Positions 1 through 8,895 are shown, numbered from the stretch's first letter. The stretch is 64,000 bases of DNA from Streptomyces sp. NBC_00433 (GCA_036015235.1 CP107926.1:2980001-3044000); one strand, 5' to 3'. Notes: generated by a model not told the origin, from the letters alone. Numbers and translations are program-made.

Positions 1-186
1 CCGCACGACCGGTGCGCCAAGTGGCAACCGGAACGTTACGCGGGCGGGCCGTACGGCGGTTTCCTGTCACCCGCCCGGGGCAGGCTCCCCGTGTCGCCGG
101 ACAGCCCGAACCCGTCATCCGGGAGGCTGGCGCCCCTGTCGCTCGTCAAGGCGGCCGGGTGCGCGACTCCCCGGGGAAAGGACGTC
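1..186. other. Left window edge, no gene assigned
   Basis: The maltokinase reading frame has no stop all the way to base 1, so an open frame exists here, but the translated text is Pro/Arg/Gly-rich and resembles nothing I recognise. A strong ribosome binding site (ggggaaagg) sits directly before the ATG at 187, so I treat this as upstream DNA. In streptomycetes trehalose synthase (treS) usually precedes this gene; no treS sequence is recognisable here. Confidence 0.4.
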
Positions 187-1647
187 ATGTCGGACAGCTC
201 CTGGACCCGTGTCCCCCCCGTGCCCTCCACCACCCCCGGGGCCCGCCCCGCCGTCCCCGACCCACCCGTCCCCACCGCCGATCCCGGCCTGCTGCGCTCG
301 CTGGAACCGCTGCTGCGCAGCTGGCTGCCGCGGCAGCGCTGGTTCGCCGGCAAGGGGCTGCCGATCGGCGGCTTCCGGCTGGCCGCGGCGACCGAGCTGC
401 TGCCGCCCGGCGGCCGGCTCGGACCGCTCGGGCTGCTGCACGTCCTGGTGGACGTCGAGCAGCCGGGGCGCCCCGCCGACTGCTACCAACTGCTGCTCGG
501 CGCGCATCCGCTGCTGCCGTCCGCCCTGGTGCGCACCGCGCTGGGCCCGGCCGTCGGCGGCCCCTACGACGGACTGACCCTCTACGACGCCCCGCACGAC
601 CCCCGGCTGGCCGCGCTGCTGCTTGAACGGCTCAGGCTGCCCGGCCGCACCGGGCGGCTGCGCTTCACCGCCGAGCCGCACGCGGTCTTCCCACCCGGGC
701 TCATCCCGCGGGTCTCGACCGCGGAGCAGTCCAACACCTCCGTCGTCTACGGCGACACCTACATCCTCAAGCTCTTCCGCCGCGTCTCCCCCGGCACCAA
801 CCCCGACCTGGAGCTGTCGCTCGCCCTGGCCAGGGCCGGGTCGCGGCGGGTCGCCGAGCCGGTGGCGTGGTTCGAGTCGCTGGAGCCCGGCCCCGGGCCC
901 GCGGCCGAGGAGCCCACCACGCTCGGCGTGCTCCAGCGCTTCCTGCCGGGCTCGTCCGACGGCTGGGCGCTGGCACTGGCCTCCGTCGCCGAGGACGGCG
1001 ACTTCCGCGCCGAGGCGGCGGCGCTCGGCGGCGCCACCGCCGAGGTGCACGCCTCGCTCGCCGCGGCGCTGCCGGTGCGGGCGCTGGACGGCGCGGCGCT
1101 GGAGCGCATCGCGGCGGGCATGGCCCGCCGCCTGGACGAGACCGCCGCCGAAGTACCCGCGGTACGCCCCTACGCCGACGCGCTGCGGTCCGCCTTCGAC
1201 GACCTGGCCAAGCTCGGCGCCGTCACGCTCCCCGGCTCCGCGGTCACCGCCCAGCGCATCCACGGCGACCTCCACCTCGGCCAGGCGCTGCGCGGGCCGG
1301 GCGGGGAGTGGGTGCTCATCGACTTCGAGGGCGAGCCCGCCCGCCCGCTGGCCGAACGCCGCGGGGCGGCGCCGCCGGTGCAGGACGTGGCCGGCATGCT
1401 GCGGTCCTTCGACTACGCCGCCCACCACAGCGGCAACGGCCCCTGGGCGGCCAGGCACCGGGACGCCTACTGCACGGGCTACGCTGCCGTCTCCGGCACC
1501 GACCCGCGCGAACAGCCCGTGCTGATACGGGCCTTCGAGACGGACAAGGCGGTCTACGAAGCCCGCTACGAGGCCCGGCACCGGCCTGCCTGGCTCCCCA
1601 TCCCCCTCTCGGCCCTGGCCCGCCTGTCCACGACCGCACCCCGATGA
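187..1647 (+). CDS. mak: Maltokinase (GlgE pathway)
   Basis: Phosphorylates maltose with ATP to maltose-1-phosphate, the donor used by GlgE to extend alpha-1,4-glucan in the cytoplasm. The 486-residue product has the aminoglycoside-phosphotransferase-like fold signature of the family: the catalytic loop HGDLHLGQ (Asp about 361) and the metal-binding segment IDFEGEP (Asp about 379), with the conserved N-terminal text LPRQRWFAGKG. The frame is open upstream, but the ATG at 187 follows ggggaaagg at ideal spacing and gives the usual family length, so I chose it. glgB starts 79 bases downstream on the same strand, which fits the trehalose-to-glucan route (TreS, maltokinase, GlgE, GlgB). Known family function; assignment from motifs and neighbour. 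Confidence 0.93.
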   Translation: MSDSSWTRVPPVPSTTPGARPAVPDPPVPTADPGLLRSLEPLLRSWLPRQRWFAGKGLPIGGFRLAAATELLPPGGRLGPLGLLHVLVDVEQPGRPADCYQLLLGAHPLLPSALVRTALGPAVGGPYDGLTLYDAPHDPRLAALLLERLRLPGRTGRLRFTAEPHAVFPPGLIPRVSTAEQSNTSVVYGDTYILKLFRRVSPGTNPDLELSLALARAGSRRVAEPVAWFESLEPGPGPAAEEPTTLGVLQRFLPGSSDGWALALASVAEDGDFRAEAAALGGATAEVHASLAAALPVRALDGAALERIAAGMARRLDETAAEVPAVRPYADALRSAFDDLAKLGAVTLPGSAVTAQRIHGDLHLGQALRGPGGEWVLIDFEGEPARPLAERRGAAPPVQDVAGMLRSFDYAAHHSGNGPWAARHRDAYCTGYAAVSGTDPREQPVLIRAFETDKAVYEARYEARHRPAWLPIPLSALARLSTTAPR

Positions 1648-1726
1648 AGCCGCCGTCGGCCCGGCCGACCCCGACCCCTTACCCGCCCGCACCTGACCGT
1701 CCGCACCGCCCGAGGAGAAGCCGCCC

Positions 1727-4345
1727 GTGACCCACGAACCGACCGCCCCCGACGGCGCCCTCCCCGAGGCCACAGCCCGCGGCTACACCCCTGCCACCCC
1801 CCACCCCGCCGCTTCCGGCAGCGCCCCGAAGCCCGCTGCTGCCCCGGAGAGCGCGCTTCCGGGCCGCGGTCCTGCTGCCCCGGAGGGCACGCTTCAGGGG
1901 CGCCGTCCCGCCACTGCCGCAGAGGGCACCCCTCAGGGGCGCGGGGAACTGCGCGACCAGCCCACCGCCGGCCGCCGGTCCGGAACCGACAGCAACAGCC
2001 CCACCGGTCCGGTGCCGACCCGCGCCAGCGCGGCGGCCGAGCGCGCGGTTCCCCGGGCCCCTGACAACCCGGCGCCTGAGCGCAGAAGCACCCCGGCAGG
2101 GGAAGGCCTCGTGCCAGAACGCAACAGCACCCCCGCAGGGGGCCTGGCAGGGGACACCCTCGGAGCGGAGGACCGCCGGCGGCTGCTCGCGGGAGAGCAC
2201 CACGACCCCCACGCCCTCCTCGGCGCGCACCCCGAGAAGCAGGGCGTCAGGGTCCGGGCGCTGCGCCCGTATGCGACCGGGGTGGCGGTGGTCACCGCGA
2301 ACGGCGACCGAGTCGACATGGCCGAGGACGGCGACGGCCTCTTCTCGGCACTGCTCCCGGGGGCCGAGGTCCCCGCCTACCGCCTGGCCGTGGCCTACGA
2401 CGGCGCCGACGAGATCCTCACCGAGGACCCCTACCGCTTCCTGCCGTCGCTGGGCGAGCTGGACGTCCACCTCATCGGCGAGGGCCGCCACGAGCAGCTG
2501 TGGAAGGCCCTCGGCTCCGAGCCGATGACGCACGCCGGTGTGACCGGCACCCGGTTTGCCGTGTGGGCGCCGAACGCCCGCGGTGTCCGGCTCGCCGCCG
2601 ACTTCACCTTCTGGGACGGCACCTCGCTGCCGATGCGCTCGCTCGGCTCCTCCGGCGTGTGGGAGCTGTTCGTGCCGGGCGTCGGCCCGGGGACGGCGTA
2701 CAAGTACGACATCGCGCACCCGGACGGCTCGCACGGCATGAAGGCCGACCCGATGGCCCGCGCGACCGAGGTGCCGCCGGCGACCGCGTCGGTGGTGACG
2801 GAGTCGGCGTACGAGTGGCACGACGCGGACTGGATGGGCCGCCGCGCGGACACCCCCGTGCACCGCGCGCCCTTCTCGGTCTACGAGGTGCATCTGCCGT
2901 CCTGGCGGCCGGGGCTGGGCTACCGCGAGCTGGCCGAGCAGCTGACGGCGTACGTCAAGGACCTGGGCTTCACGCATGTGGAGCTGATGCCGGTCGCCGG
3001 GCACCCCTTCAGCGGGTCGTGGGGCTACCAGGTGACGTCGTACTACGCCCCGATGCCGGGGCTCGGTTCGCCGGACGACTTCCGGTACCTGGTGGACGCG
3101 CTGCACGGGGCCGGCATCGGCGTGATCATGGACTGGGTGCCCGCGCACTTCCCCAAGGACGACTGGGCGCTGGCGCGCTTCGACGGCGAGCCGCTGTACG
3201 AGCCGGCCGACCCGCGGCGGGCCGAGCACCCGGACTGGGGCACCCTGGAGTTCGACTTCGGACGGACCGAGGTGCGCAACTTCCTGGTCGCCAACGCCGT
3301 CTACTGGTGCGAGGACTTCCACATCGACGGGCTGCGCGTGGACGCGGTGGCCTCGATGCTCTACCTGGACTACTCCCGCGAGGGCGGCGACTGGCTGCCC
3401 AACGTCCACGGCGGCCGGGAGAACCTGGACGCGGTGGCCTTCCTCCAGGAGATGAACGCCACCGTCTACCGCCGCTGCCCCGGCGTGATCACGATCGCCG
3501 AGGAGTCCACCGCCTGGGACGGCGTCACGCGCGCCACCCACCATGTGGGCCACACCGGCTTCGGCGGCCTCGGCTTCGGCCTGAAGTGGAACATGGGCTG
3601 GATGCACGACTCGCTCGGCTACATCGGCCACGAGCCGGTGCACCGCAGATACCACCACAACGAGATGACGTTCTCGATGGTGTACGCGTACAGCGAGAAC
3701 TACGTGCTGCCGATCTCGCACGACGAGGTCGTGCACGGCAAGGGCTCACTGGTCGGCAAGGTGCCGGGCGACTGGTGGCAGCAGCGGGCCACGCACCGGG
3801 CGTATCTGGGCTTCATGTGGTCCCACCCGGGCAAGCAACTGCTCTTCATGGGCCAGGAGTTCGCCCAGGGCGCGGAGTGGTCGCACGAGAGCGGCCCGGA
3901 CTGGTGGCTGGTCGACCCGCGGTATTCCGCGGCCGGCGACCACCGCGGGGTGCGCGACCTGGTGCGCGAGCTGAACACCGTCTACACGGCCACGCCCGCG
4001 CTGTGGCAGCGGGACACCGACCCGGGCGGCTTCGAGTGGATCGAGGGCGGCGCGGCGGAGGACAACGTCTTCGCCTTCCTGCGCTTCGACTCGGCGGGCG
4101 AACCGCTGCTGTGCGTCAGCAACTTCTCGCCGGTCGTACGGGACGGCTACCGCCTCGGCTCCCCCGCCGCGGTGTGGACCCCGGTGCTGAACTCCGACGA
4201 ACTGCGTTTCGGCGGCAGCGGGGTGGCGCTGCCCGACCAGATCAAGACCGAGGCGTCGCCCTGGCACGGCCGCCCGAACAGCCTCACCATGTCGCTGCCG
4301 CCGCTGTCCACGGTGTGGCTGCGCCCCGACATGCCGGGCCGATGA
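1727..4345 (+). CDS. glgB: 1,4-alpha-glucan branching enzyme, long N-terminal extension
   Basis: Transfers alpha-1,4 segments to make alpha-1,6 branches in glycogen. GTG start after gaggagaag. The 872-residue protein has a GH13 catalytic core with nucleophile Asp about 539 (in DGLRVDAV), acid/base Glu about 592 (in TIAEEST) and the third acid Asp about 666 (in ISHDEVV), preceded by N-terminal beta-sandwich modules. The odd part is residues 1 to about 142: Pro/Ala/Arg-rich, without predicted structure, with repeated PEGT.QGR and ST.PAG text. Its DNA at 1936-1960 matches, with one mismatch, the start of the repeat units near 33.0 kb. Branching enzymes normally lack so long a tail, so a repeat-derived extension is inferred; a later internal start cannot be ruled out. 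Confidence 0.95.
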   Translation: MTHEPTAPDGALPEATARGYTPATPHPAASGSAPKPAAAPESALPGRGPAAPEGTLQGRRPATAAEGTPQGRGELRDQPTAGRRSGTDSNSPTGPVPTRASAAAERAVPRAPDNPAPERRSTPAGEGLVPERNSTPAGGLAGDTLGAEDRRRLLAGEHHDPHALLGAHPEKQGVRVRALRPYATGVAVVTANGDRVDMAEDGDGLFSALLPGAEVPAYRLAVAYDGADEILTEDPYRFLPSLGELDVHLIGEGRHEQLWKALGSEPMTHAGVTGTRFAVWAPNARGVRLAADFTFWDGTSLPMRSLGSSGVWELFVPGVGPGTAYKYDIAHPDGSHGMKADPMARATEVPPATASVVTESAYEWHDADWMGRRADTPVHRAPFSVYEVHLPSWRPGLGYRELAEQLTAYVKDLGFTHVELMPVAGHPFSGSWGYQVTSYYAPMPGLGSPDDFRYLVDALHGAGIGVIMDWVPAHFPKDDWALARFDGEPLYEPADPRRAEHPDWGTLEFDFGRTEVRNFLVANAVYWCEDFHIDGLRVDAVASMLYLDYSREGGDWLPNVHGGRENLDAVAFLQEMNATVYRRCPGVITIAEESTAWDGVTRATHHVGHTGFGGLGFGLKWNMGWMHDSLGYIGHEPVHRRYHHNEMTFSMVYAYSENYVLPISHDEVVHGKGSLVGKVPGDWWQQRATHRAYLGFMWSHPGKQLLFMGQEFAQGAEWSHESGPDWWLVDPRYSAAGDHRGVRDLVRELNTVYTATPALWQRDTDPGGFEWIEGGAAEDNVFAFLRFDSAGEPLLCVSNFSPVVRDGYRLGSPAAVWTPVLNSDELRFGGSGVALPDQIKTEASPWHGRPNSLTMSLPPLSTVWLRPDMPGR
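1936..1960 (+). repeat. Dispersed repeat core inside glgB
   Basis: The 25 bases here read ggggcgcggggaac then tgcgcgaccag, and match 33036-33060 with a single substitution. This is the leading segment of the A units in the array at 33039-33633, and similar text is common between genes in streptomycetes. Here it lies inside coding sequence and encodes GRGELRDQ in the disordered tail of GlgB. Confidence 0.7.
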
Positions 4346-4443
4346 CCGCGGCATTGCCCGGGGTTTGCCAAATCCTGGTTCGCTGAGGGCAGTTGGGCCG
4401 GAGCAGGCTCGCTTACCCTGACCGGGACCGATGGGGGACAGTC

Positions 4444-4803
4444 ATGGGCAAGCCGCTGCTCCGGCTCACATCAGCCGATCTGACCGGCCTGGCAGGCGAC
4501 ATGAGCGAGGCCGAGCGGGAGATCGAGGGCATCGAACGGCAGTTGGCGTCGCTCGCGGAGGCCGCGGAGGCGTGCTGGTACAGCGACGCGGCCACCGAAT
4601 ACCACGACATCCACCGGCGGGTGGTCGCCGACGCGGTGACCGTGCGGCGGACGCTGGCCTTCGTCAAGGAGGCGGTCGAGCTGAGCCGGGACGGCTTCAG
4701 CGAGCAGGACCTGGAGACGCTGGAGTCCTTCCGCGAGCTCCAGGTCGGCCAGGAGGCGCCGCCGGCCGTGAGCCCGCCGCGCAGCGGCATCGCGGACCTC
4801 TAG
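4444..4803 (+). CDS. WXG100-like ESX small protein
   Basis: Predicted 119-residue helical protein, first gene of a four-gene cassette. It reads as two amphipathic helices joined by a turn with the WXG-like tripeptide WYS (in ACWYSDAATEYHD), the architecture of type VII secretion (ESX) substrates and partner proteins, plus a C-terminal acidic/Pro tail. A longer frame exists upstream, but the ATG at 4444 follows gggggacagtc and gives a normal family length. It ends in TAG at 4801-4803, where an inverted repeat begins. It probably folds with, or is co-exported with, the WXG100 protein at 4890; that is inference. No ESX core gene (EccC, EccD) is in the window. Confidence 0.75.
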   Translation: MGKPLLRLTSADLTGLAGDMSEAEREIEGIERQLASLAEAAEACWYSDAATEYHDIHRRVVADAVTVRRTLAFVKEAVELSRDGFSEQDLETLESFRELQVGQEAPPAVSPPRSGIADL

Positions 4804-4850
4804 GGCGTGCCAGGCGCCGCCGACCAGACGGGATTTGTCGGACACGCCCT
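4802..4850. repeat. Short inverted-repeat element between the two WXG100 genes
   Basis: AGGGCGTG at 4802-4809 pairs exactly with CACGCCCT at 4843-4850, giving an 8-bp stem around a 33-base interior. The element starts inside the stop codon of the upstream gene, whose last bases form CTAG. It could be an attenuator, or a MITE-like relic with terminal repeats next to a TA target. The next gene starts 40 bases further on. Confidence 0.5.
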
Positions 4851-4889
4851 GGCGCCCACAGGGCGGCGGAAGGGCAACGGGGGAGACAC

Positions 4890-5186
4890 ATGACATCGCG
4901 CCTGAAGGTCGAGCTGACCGCGCTCGCCGAACTCGCGAGCGGGCTCAAGGGCAGCGCCGACACCCTGGACGACCTGCTGACCAGGTTGGACACCGGTATG
5001 AAGCGCTTCGAGAACGCCTGGGAGGGCGAGGCCCACGACCGCTTCCGCGCGGTCTTCGCGCAGTGGCGGGAGACGTCCGCCGACCTCCACCGGATGCTGG
5101 GCGAGATGCACCACGTCACGCACACCGCGCACGGCAACTACCACGCGGCGGAGACCGCGAACCTGCGGATCTGGGGCGGGAAGTGA
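4890..5186 (+). CDS. WXG100 family protein
   Basis: A 98-residue protein of the EsxA/EsxB class. The hairpin turn carries a true W-x-G (FENAWEGEAHDRF), flanked by two helices, and the length is canonical. ATG start with gggggagaca upstream. Its stop codon overlaps the GTG of the next gene (gtga, 5183-5186), so the two are translationally coupled. Family members dimerise and are exported by type VII secretion, often as chaperone partners for larger effectors with N-terminal WXG/LXG/PPE regions. The coupling to a large carrier protein fits that role. No clear C-terminal YxxxD/E export motif is visible (the end is NLRIWGGK). Confidence 0.85.
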   Translation: MTSRLKVELTALAELASGLKGSADTLDDLLTRLDTGMKRFENAWEGEAHDRFRAVFAQWRETSADLHRMLGEMHHVTHTAHGNYHAAETANLRIWGGK

Positions 5187-6580
5187 GCTGGGGCGAGCCG
5201 ACCGGGCCGATAGACGTCACGCCGTCGGACCTGAGCGGGGCGGCGGCCACCTTCGCCGGCGGCCAGACCCGGCTCGACGGCATCGCGGACGCCCTGACCA
5301 CGGCGCTGAACGCGGCCGCGGGCATGGCCGGTGACGACAAGTACGGCACGAAGTTCGCCAAGAGCTACGACCCGGCGGTCAAGGCGCTGTTCAAGACGCT
5401 GTCGGCGGCCGTCAGGGCGATCGGCCAGTCCGCCGACGGGCTGGTGCGTACCGCGAACAACTACCTCAGGGCCGACCACCACTCCAACCCCAAGGCCGCC
5501 AAGGACCCGCTGGTGCTCTTCCCGTGGCCGGGGGTCATCGACGACGTCATGTACCCGGACCCGCCCTCGGCGATCGGCGGCGGGAGCAACCACTGGCCGC
5601 CGCCGATCGACAAATACTGGGCGAACGGGCACCAGGACCGGCTGCGCTCCGCCGCCGCCGCCTTCCGTACCGCGGCCGGCGACATCGACAACCTCGGTAC
5701 GAGCCTGCACCTGCAGGTCCAGGCGATCACCGACGTCAACTCCAGCGGGGCCATCATCGCGATGTCCGGTTTCTGGGGCCGGATCTGGCACACCGCCGAC
5801 CCCGGCGGCATGGCCCCGCTGTCCACCGCCCACCTGGCGTGCACCCGGCTGGCCTCGGTGTGCGACGCCTTCGCGCACGCCATCGACCAGGCGCACAGCG
5901 AGTTCGAGCACAAGATGACCGAGGCGGGCCTGGCCATCGGGGTCACCACCGCGCTGGGCGTCCTCGGCACGGTCTTCACGCTCGGCGGCTCCGACGCGGG
6001 CGCCGCGGCCCTGGACGCCGGTGAGGCCGCCGCGCTGTTCGCCTCGGTGGACGGCGTCCTGGACGCCGCCATGGCCGACTACGCGGCCGAGGGCATCGCC
6101 GAGCTGGAGACCGTCCTCGCCTCCGCCGCCGAGGAGGTCCCCGAGGTCGAGGCGGTGGACGCCGAGACCACGGAGGTCTCCCAGGCCCTGGACCGCGAGA
6201 TGGCCGACGCCGAGGCGCGCGGCGGAGGCGGCTCGGGCGGCGGAGGAGGCGGCGGAGGCGGCGGAGGCGGCAAGCCCCCGACCGGCGGCGGCGATCCGCC
6301 GCCCGACGACCCGCCGGGCGACGGCGACAGCACGAACCCCCGGGACGTGCACGGCGCCAACCGGCTGGGCCGCGGTGTGGACGTCGACGACGTCTGGAAG
6401 AACGGCGACCTCTACATCCAGAACGACGGGCAGCTGGTGAAGGTCCTGGAGACCGGCAACGGCAAATACGATGTCGTCGTCCGTGACATGTCCAACCCGA
6501 CGGGCGGACCCACCACGGTGATCAAGGACGCGACCGAGCGGTACATCGAGAACAAGCTGGCGAACGGACTGTGGGAATGA
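5183..6580 (+). CDS. PPE/WXG-type carrier protein with unrecognised C-terminal domain (polymorphic toxin candidate)
   Basis: 465 residues, GTG start overlapping the upstream stop. Visible architecture: N-terminal helical WXG/PPE-like region (1 to about 100), a Pro/Trp-rich segment (108-145), a second helical region with AIGVTTALGVLGTVF (251-265) as possible membrane segment, an acidic helix (300-345), a nearly pure glycine linker (347-363) followed by Pro/Asp/Gly, and a compact C-terminal module of about 80 residues (386-465) beginning NPRDVHGANR. That order - secretion head, linker, variable tip - is the polymorphic toxin layout of type VII effectors. I do not recognise the tip domain and see no obvious nuclease motif. 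The next gene overlaps by ATGA and could be its immunity protein. Toxin role is inference. Confidence 0.7.
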   Translation: MSWGEPTGPIDVTPSDLSGAAATFAGGQTRLDGIADALTTALNAAAGMAGDDKYGTKFAKSYDPAVKALFKTLSAAVRAIGQSADGLVRTANNYLRADHHSNPKAAKDPLVLFPWPGVIDDVMYPDPPSAIGGGSNHWPPPIDKYWANGHQDRLRSAAAAFRTAAGDIDNLGTSLHLQVQAITDVNSSGAIIAMSGFWGRIWHTADPGGMAPLSTAHLACTRLASVCDAFAHAIDQAHSEFEHKMTEAGLAIGVTTALGVLGTVFTLGGSDAGAAALDAGEAAALFASVDGVLDAAMADYAAEGIAELETVLASAAEEVPEVEAVDAETTEVSQALDREMADAEARGGGGSGGGGGGGGGGGGKPPTGGGDPPPDDPPGDGDSTNPRDVHGANRLGRGVDVDDVWKNGDLYIQNDGQLVKVLETGNGKYDVVVRDMSNPTGGPTTVIKDATERYIENKLANGLWE

Positions 6581-6786
6581 GCGCTGTGGACGACCTGGAA
6601 CCGCTGGACGTCTCCGAGCGGCTGCGCTGCTGCATCTGCGGCGACGACACGGCGGACGCCGACGACTACGTCCAGCTGACGCTGAGCGCCGACGGCAGCG
6701 GCGCCCGGCAGGCGCTGGGCGCCCACGCCGAGCACCTCAACCAGGTGCTGGCGCCCGGCTACAGCGTGGAAGTGCACCTGATGTGA
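6577..6786 (+). CDS. Small CxxC/HxxH protein, candidate immunity partner
   Basis: A 69-residue protein whose ATG overlaps the stop of the carrier gene (ATGA at 6577-6580). It has a Cys cluster CCIC (residues 18-21, giving a CxxC pair) and GAHAEH (His 50 and His 53, an HxxH pair), so a small zinc-binding fold is plausible. No signal peptide or membrane segment is seen, so it should stay in the cytoplasm. Position after a toxin-like gene, small size and tight coupling are typical of immunity genes; a zinc-knuckle adaptor is the main alternative. It is the last gene of the cassette; pfkA follows convergently. Confidence 0.6.
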   Translation: MSAVDDLEPLDVSERLRCCICGDDTADADDYVQLTLSADGSGARQALGAHAEHLNQVLAPGYSVEVHLM

Positions 6787-6808
6787 CCCCGGAGGGCCGC
6801 CGCAGGGG

Positions 6809-7834
6809 TCAGAAGACCGACTCGGCCTCCTCCATGCGGTCGTCGGGGACCGTCTTGAGGTACGTGATCGCGTCCGCCAGCGGGACCATGTCGATACGGG
6901 TGCCGTGCAGGGCCGTCATGTGGCCGAAGGCGCCCTTGTGGGCGGCCTCGACGGCGTGCCAGCCGAAGCGGGTGGCCAGCACCCGGTCGTAGGCGGTGGG
7001 GACGCCGCCGCGCTGCACGTGGCCGAGGATGACCGGGCGGGCCTCCTTGCCGAGCCGGATCTCCAGCTCGCGGGCCAGCGTGGTGCCGATGCCCTGGAAG
7101 CGCTCGTGGCCGAACTTGTCGATGTCGCCGACGCCGTAGTCCATGGTGTCCTTCGCCGGATGGGCGCCCTCGGCGACGCAGACGACGGCGAATTTCTTGC
7201 CGCGGGCGAAGCGCTCGGTGACCAGGTCGACCAGGTCGGCGGGGTCGAAGGGGCGCTCGGGGACGCAGATGCCGTGCGCGCCGCCCGCCATGCCGGCCTC
7301 CAGGGCGATCCAGCCGGCGTGCCGGCCCATCACCTCCACGACCATGACCCGCTGGTGGGACTCCGCGGTGGTCTTGAGCCGGTCGATCGCCTCGGTCGCG
7401 ACGGTGACCGCGGTGTCGAAGCCGAAGGTGCGGTCGGTGCCGTTGATGTCGTTGTCGATGGTCTTGGGCACCCCGACGACCGGCATCCCGGCGTCGGACA
7501 GCATCCGGGCGGCGGTCAGGGTGCCCTCGCCGCCGATCGGGATGAGGACGTCCAGGCCGTAGCGCGCGCACAGGGCGTCGGCCTTCGCCGCGGCCTCCCG
7601 CAGCCGGCCGCGCTCCAGCCGGGCCGAGCCGAGCACGGTGCCGCCGCGGGCCAGGATGCCGCTGACGGAGTTGAGGTCGAGCGGGCGGAAGCGGCCCTCC
7701 AGCAGGCCGACGAAACCGTCCTCGAAGCCGATGACCTCGTCCGTGTGCCCGGTCAGCGCGCGGTGCACGACCGACCGGATGACGGCGTTGAGGCCGGGGC
7801 AGTCGCCGCCGGCGGTGAGGACTCCGATACGCAT
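6809..7834 (-). CDS. pfkA: 6-phosphofructokinase
   Basis: Phosphorylates fructose-6-phosphate at the committed step of glycolysis. The 341-residue product starts MRIGVLTAGGDCPGLN, carries GGEGT (phosphoryl donor loop; Gly 104) and PKTIDNDI (catalytic loop; Lys 124, Asp 127). Gly at 104 is the ATP-type residue, while Lys at 124 is typical of PPi enzymes; this mix is known for the actinobacterial ATP-dependent group, so I call it ATP-dependent. A much longer open frame extends upstream, but the ATG at 7834 gives the family N-terminus. It is convergent with the WXG cassette; a D-lactate dehydrogenase-like gene lies 65 bases upstream on the same strand and may share a transcript. Confidence 0.95.
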   Translation of the reverse strand: MRIGVLTAGGDCPGLNAVIRSVVHRALTGHTDEVIGFEDGFVGLLEGRFRPLDLNSVSGILARGGTVLGSARLERGRLREAAAKADALCARYGLDVLIPIGGEGTLTAARMLSDAGMPVVGVPKTIDNDINGTDRTFGFDTAVTVATEAIDRLKTTAESHQRVMVVEVMGRHAGWIALEAGMAGGAHGICVPERPFDPADLVDLVTERFARGKKFAVVCVAEGAHPAKDTMDYGVGDIDKFGHERFQGIGTTLARELEIRLGKEARPVILGHVQRGGVPTAYDRVLATRFGWHAVEAAHKGAFGHMTALHGTRIDMVPLADAITYLKTVPDDRMEEAESVF

Positions 7835-7899
7835 GGGCGGTGTCTCCAGAAAGGGGGTTCGCGGTTGCTTCAGGGCGCTCCACGGGCGCCCGGGGGCGC

Positions 7900-8895
7900 T
7901 CAGGGGCGCGGGATCAGGGTGCTCGCGGTGATCCGGCCGGCCACGTAGTCGTCCACATTGCGCAGCGTCGCCGCGACGATCTCCTCGACGGCGTCCACCG
8001 TGTAGTAGGCCTGGTGGGAGCTGATCAGCACGTTCGTGAAGGTCAGCAGCCTGGCCAGCACGTCGTCCGTCATCACCTCCAGCGACTTGTCGTAGAAGAA
8101 GACCCCGGCCTCCTCCTCGTAGACGTCGAGGCCCACCCCGCCGAGCCGGCCCTCGCGCAGCGTCTCGACCAGGGCGGCGGAGTCGATCAGGGCGCCGCGG
8201 CTGGTGTTGATCAGGATCGCGTCGTCCTTCATGTCGGCCAGCCGCCGGGCGCCGACCAGGTGGTGGGTGGACGGCGCGAGCGGCACGTGCAGGGTGAGCA
8301 GGTCCGCCTCCCGGAAGAGCCTGTCCAGCTCCACGTACTGCATGCCCAGCTCTTCGCACTCCGGATTCGGGGTGATGTCCCAGCCGAGCAGCCGCATGCC
8401 GAAGCCGCGGGCGATGGCGGTGAAGGCGGTGCCGATCCTGCCGGTGCCGATGACACCGACCGTGCGGTCGTGGAAGTCCCTGCCGAGCAGCCCGTCGAGC
8501 CGGAAGTCGAAGTCGCGGGTGCGGCTCGCAGCCCTGACGATCCGCCGGTTCAGCGCCAGTGCCAGTGTCCAGGCGAATTCGGCGACCGCGTACGGGGAGT
8601 AGGCGGAGACCCGGGCGACGGTCATGCCGAGCCGCTCGGCATGGGCCAGGTCGATGTTGTTGTAGCCGGTGGAGCGCTGGCTGATCAGCCGGGTGCCGCC
8701 CCTCACCAGTGCCTCCAGGACCGGCGCGTCCAGCACGGCGTTGACGCTGGTGGAGACCGCCTCGTAGCCGGCGGCCAGCGGCAGCGTGTCGGCGCTGAGG
8801 GTGGTCTCCAGGCAGCGGATCTCGTGCCGCCCGGCGAACGCGGCCTCCAGCAGCGGCCGCTCGTCACGCTGCACTCCGGTGGCCAGGACGTCCAT
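7900..8895 (-). CDS. D-2-hydroxyacid dehydrogenase, D-lactate dehydrogenase type
   Basis: NAD-dependent reduction of a 2-oxo acid, most likely pyruvate to D-lactate. 331 residues with the Rossmann motif GTGRIG (150-155), the substrate-loop text RSTGYNNIDL, the catalytic arginine in NTSRGALID, and the C-terminal catalytic histidine in SSHQAYYT; this last phrase is characteristic of the fermentative LdhA branch rather than phosphoglycerate or formate dehydrogenases. ATG start with gaggaggg about 12 bases upstream. Neighbours (pfkA, pta, ackA, pyk) make it part of a pyruvate overflow block. Substrate is inferred from subfamily text. Confidence 0.88.
   Translation of the reverse strand: MDVLATGVQRDERPLLEAAFAGRHEIRCLETTLSADTLPLAAGYEAVSTSVNAVLDAPVLEALVRGGTRLISQRSTGYNNIDLAHAERLGMTVARVSAYSPYAVAEFAWTLALALNRRIVRAASRTRDFDFRLDGLLGRDFHDRTVGVIGTGRIGTAFTAIARGFGMRLLGWDITPNPECEELGMQYVELDRLFREADLLTLHVPLAPSTHHLVGARRLADMKDDAILINTSRGALIDSAALVETLREGRLGGVGLDVYEEEAGVFFYDKSLEVMTDDVLARLLTFTNVLISSHQAYYTVDAVEEIVAATLRNVDDYVAGRITASTLIPRP

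Noticed and set aside
1..186. C-terminal end of trehalose synthase at the window edge
   Set aside because: Although expected from gene order, none of the three forward frames shows recognisable TreS text.
115..3736. Long reverse-strand frames over the maltokinase and glgB genes
   Set aside because: Composition is His/Val/Arg-rich with no domain, and both forward genes have intact catalytic motifs.
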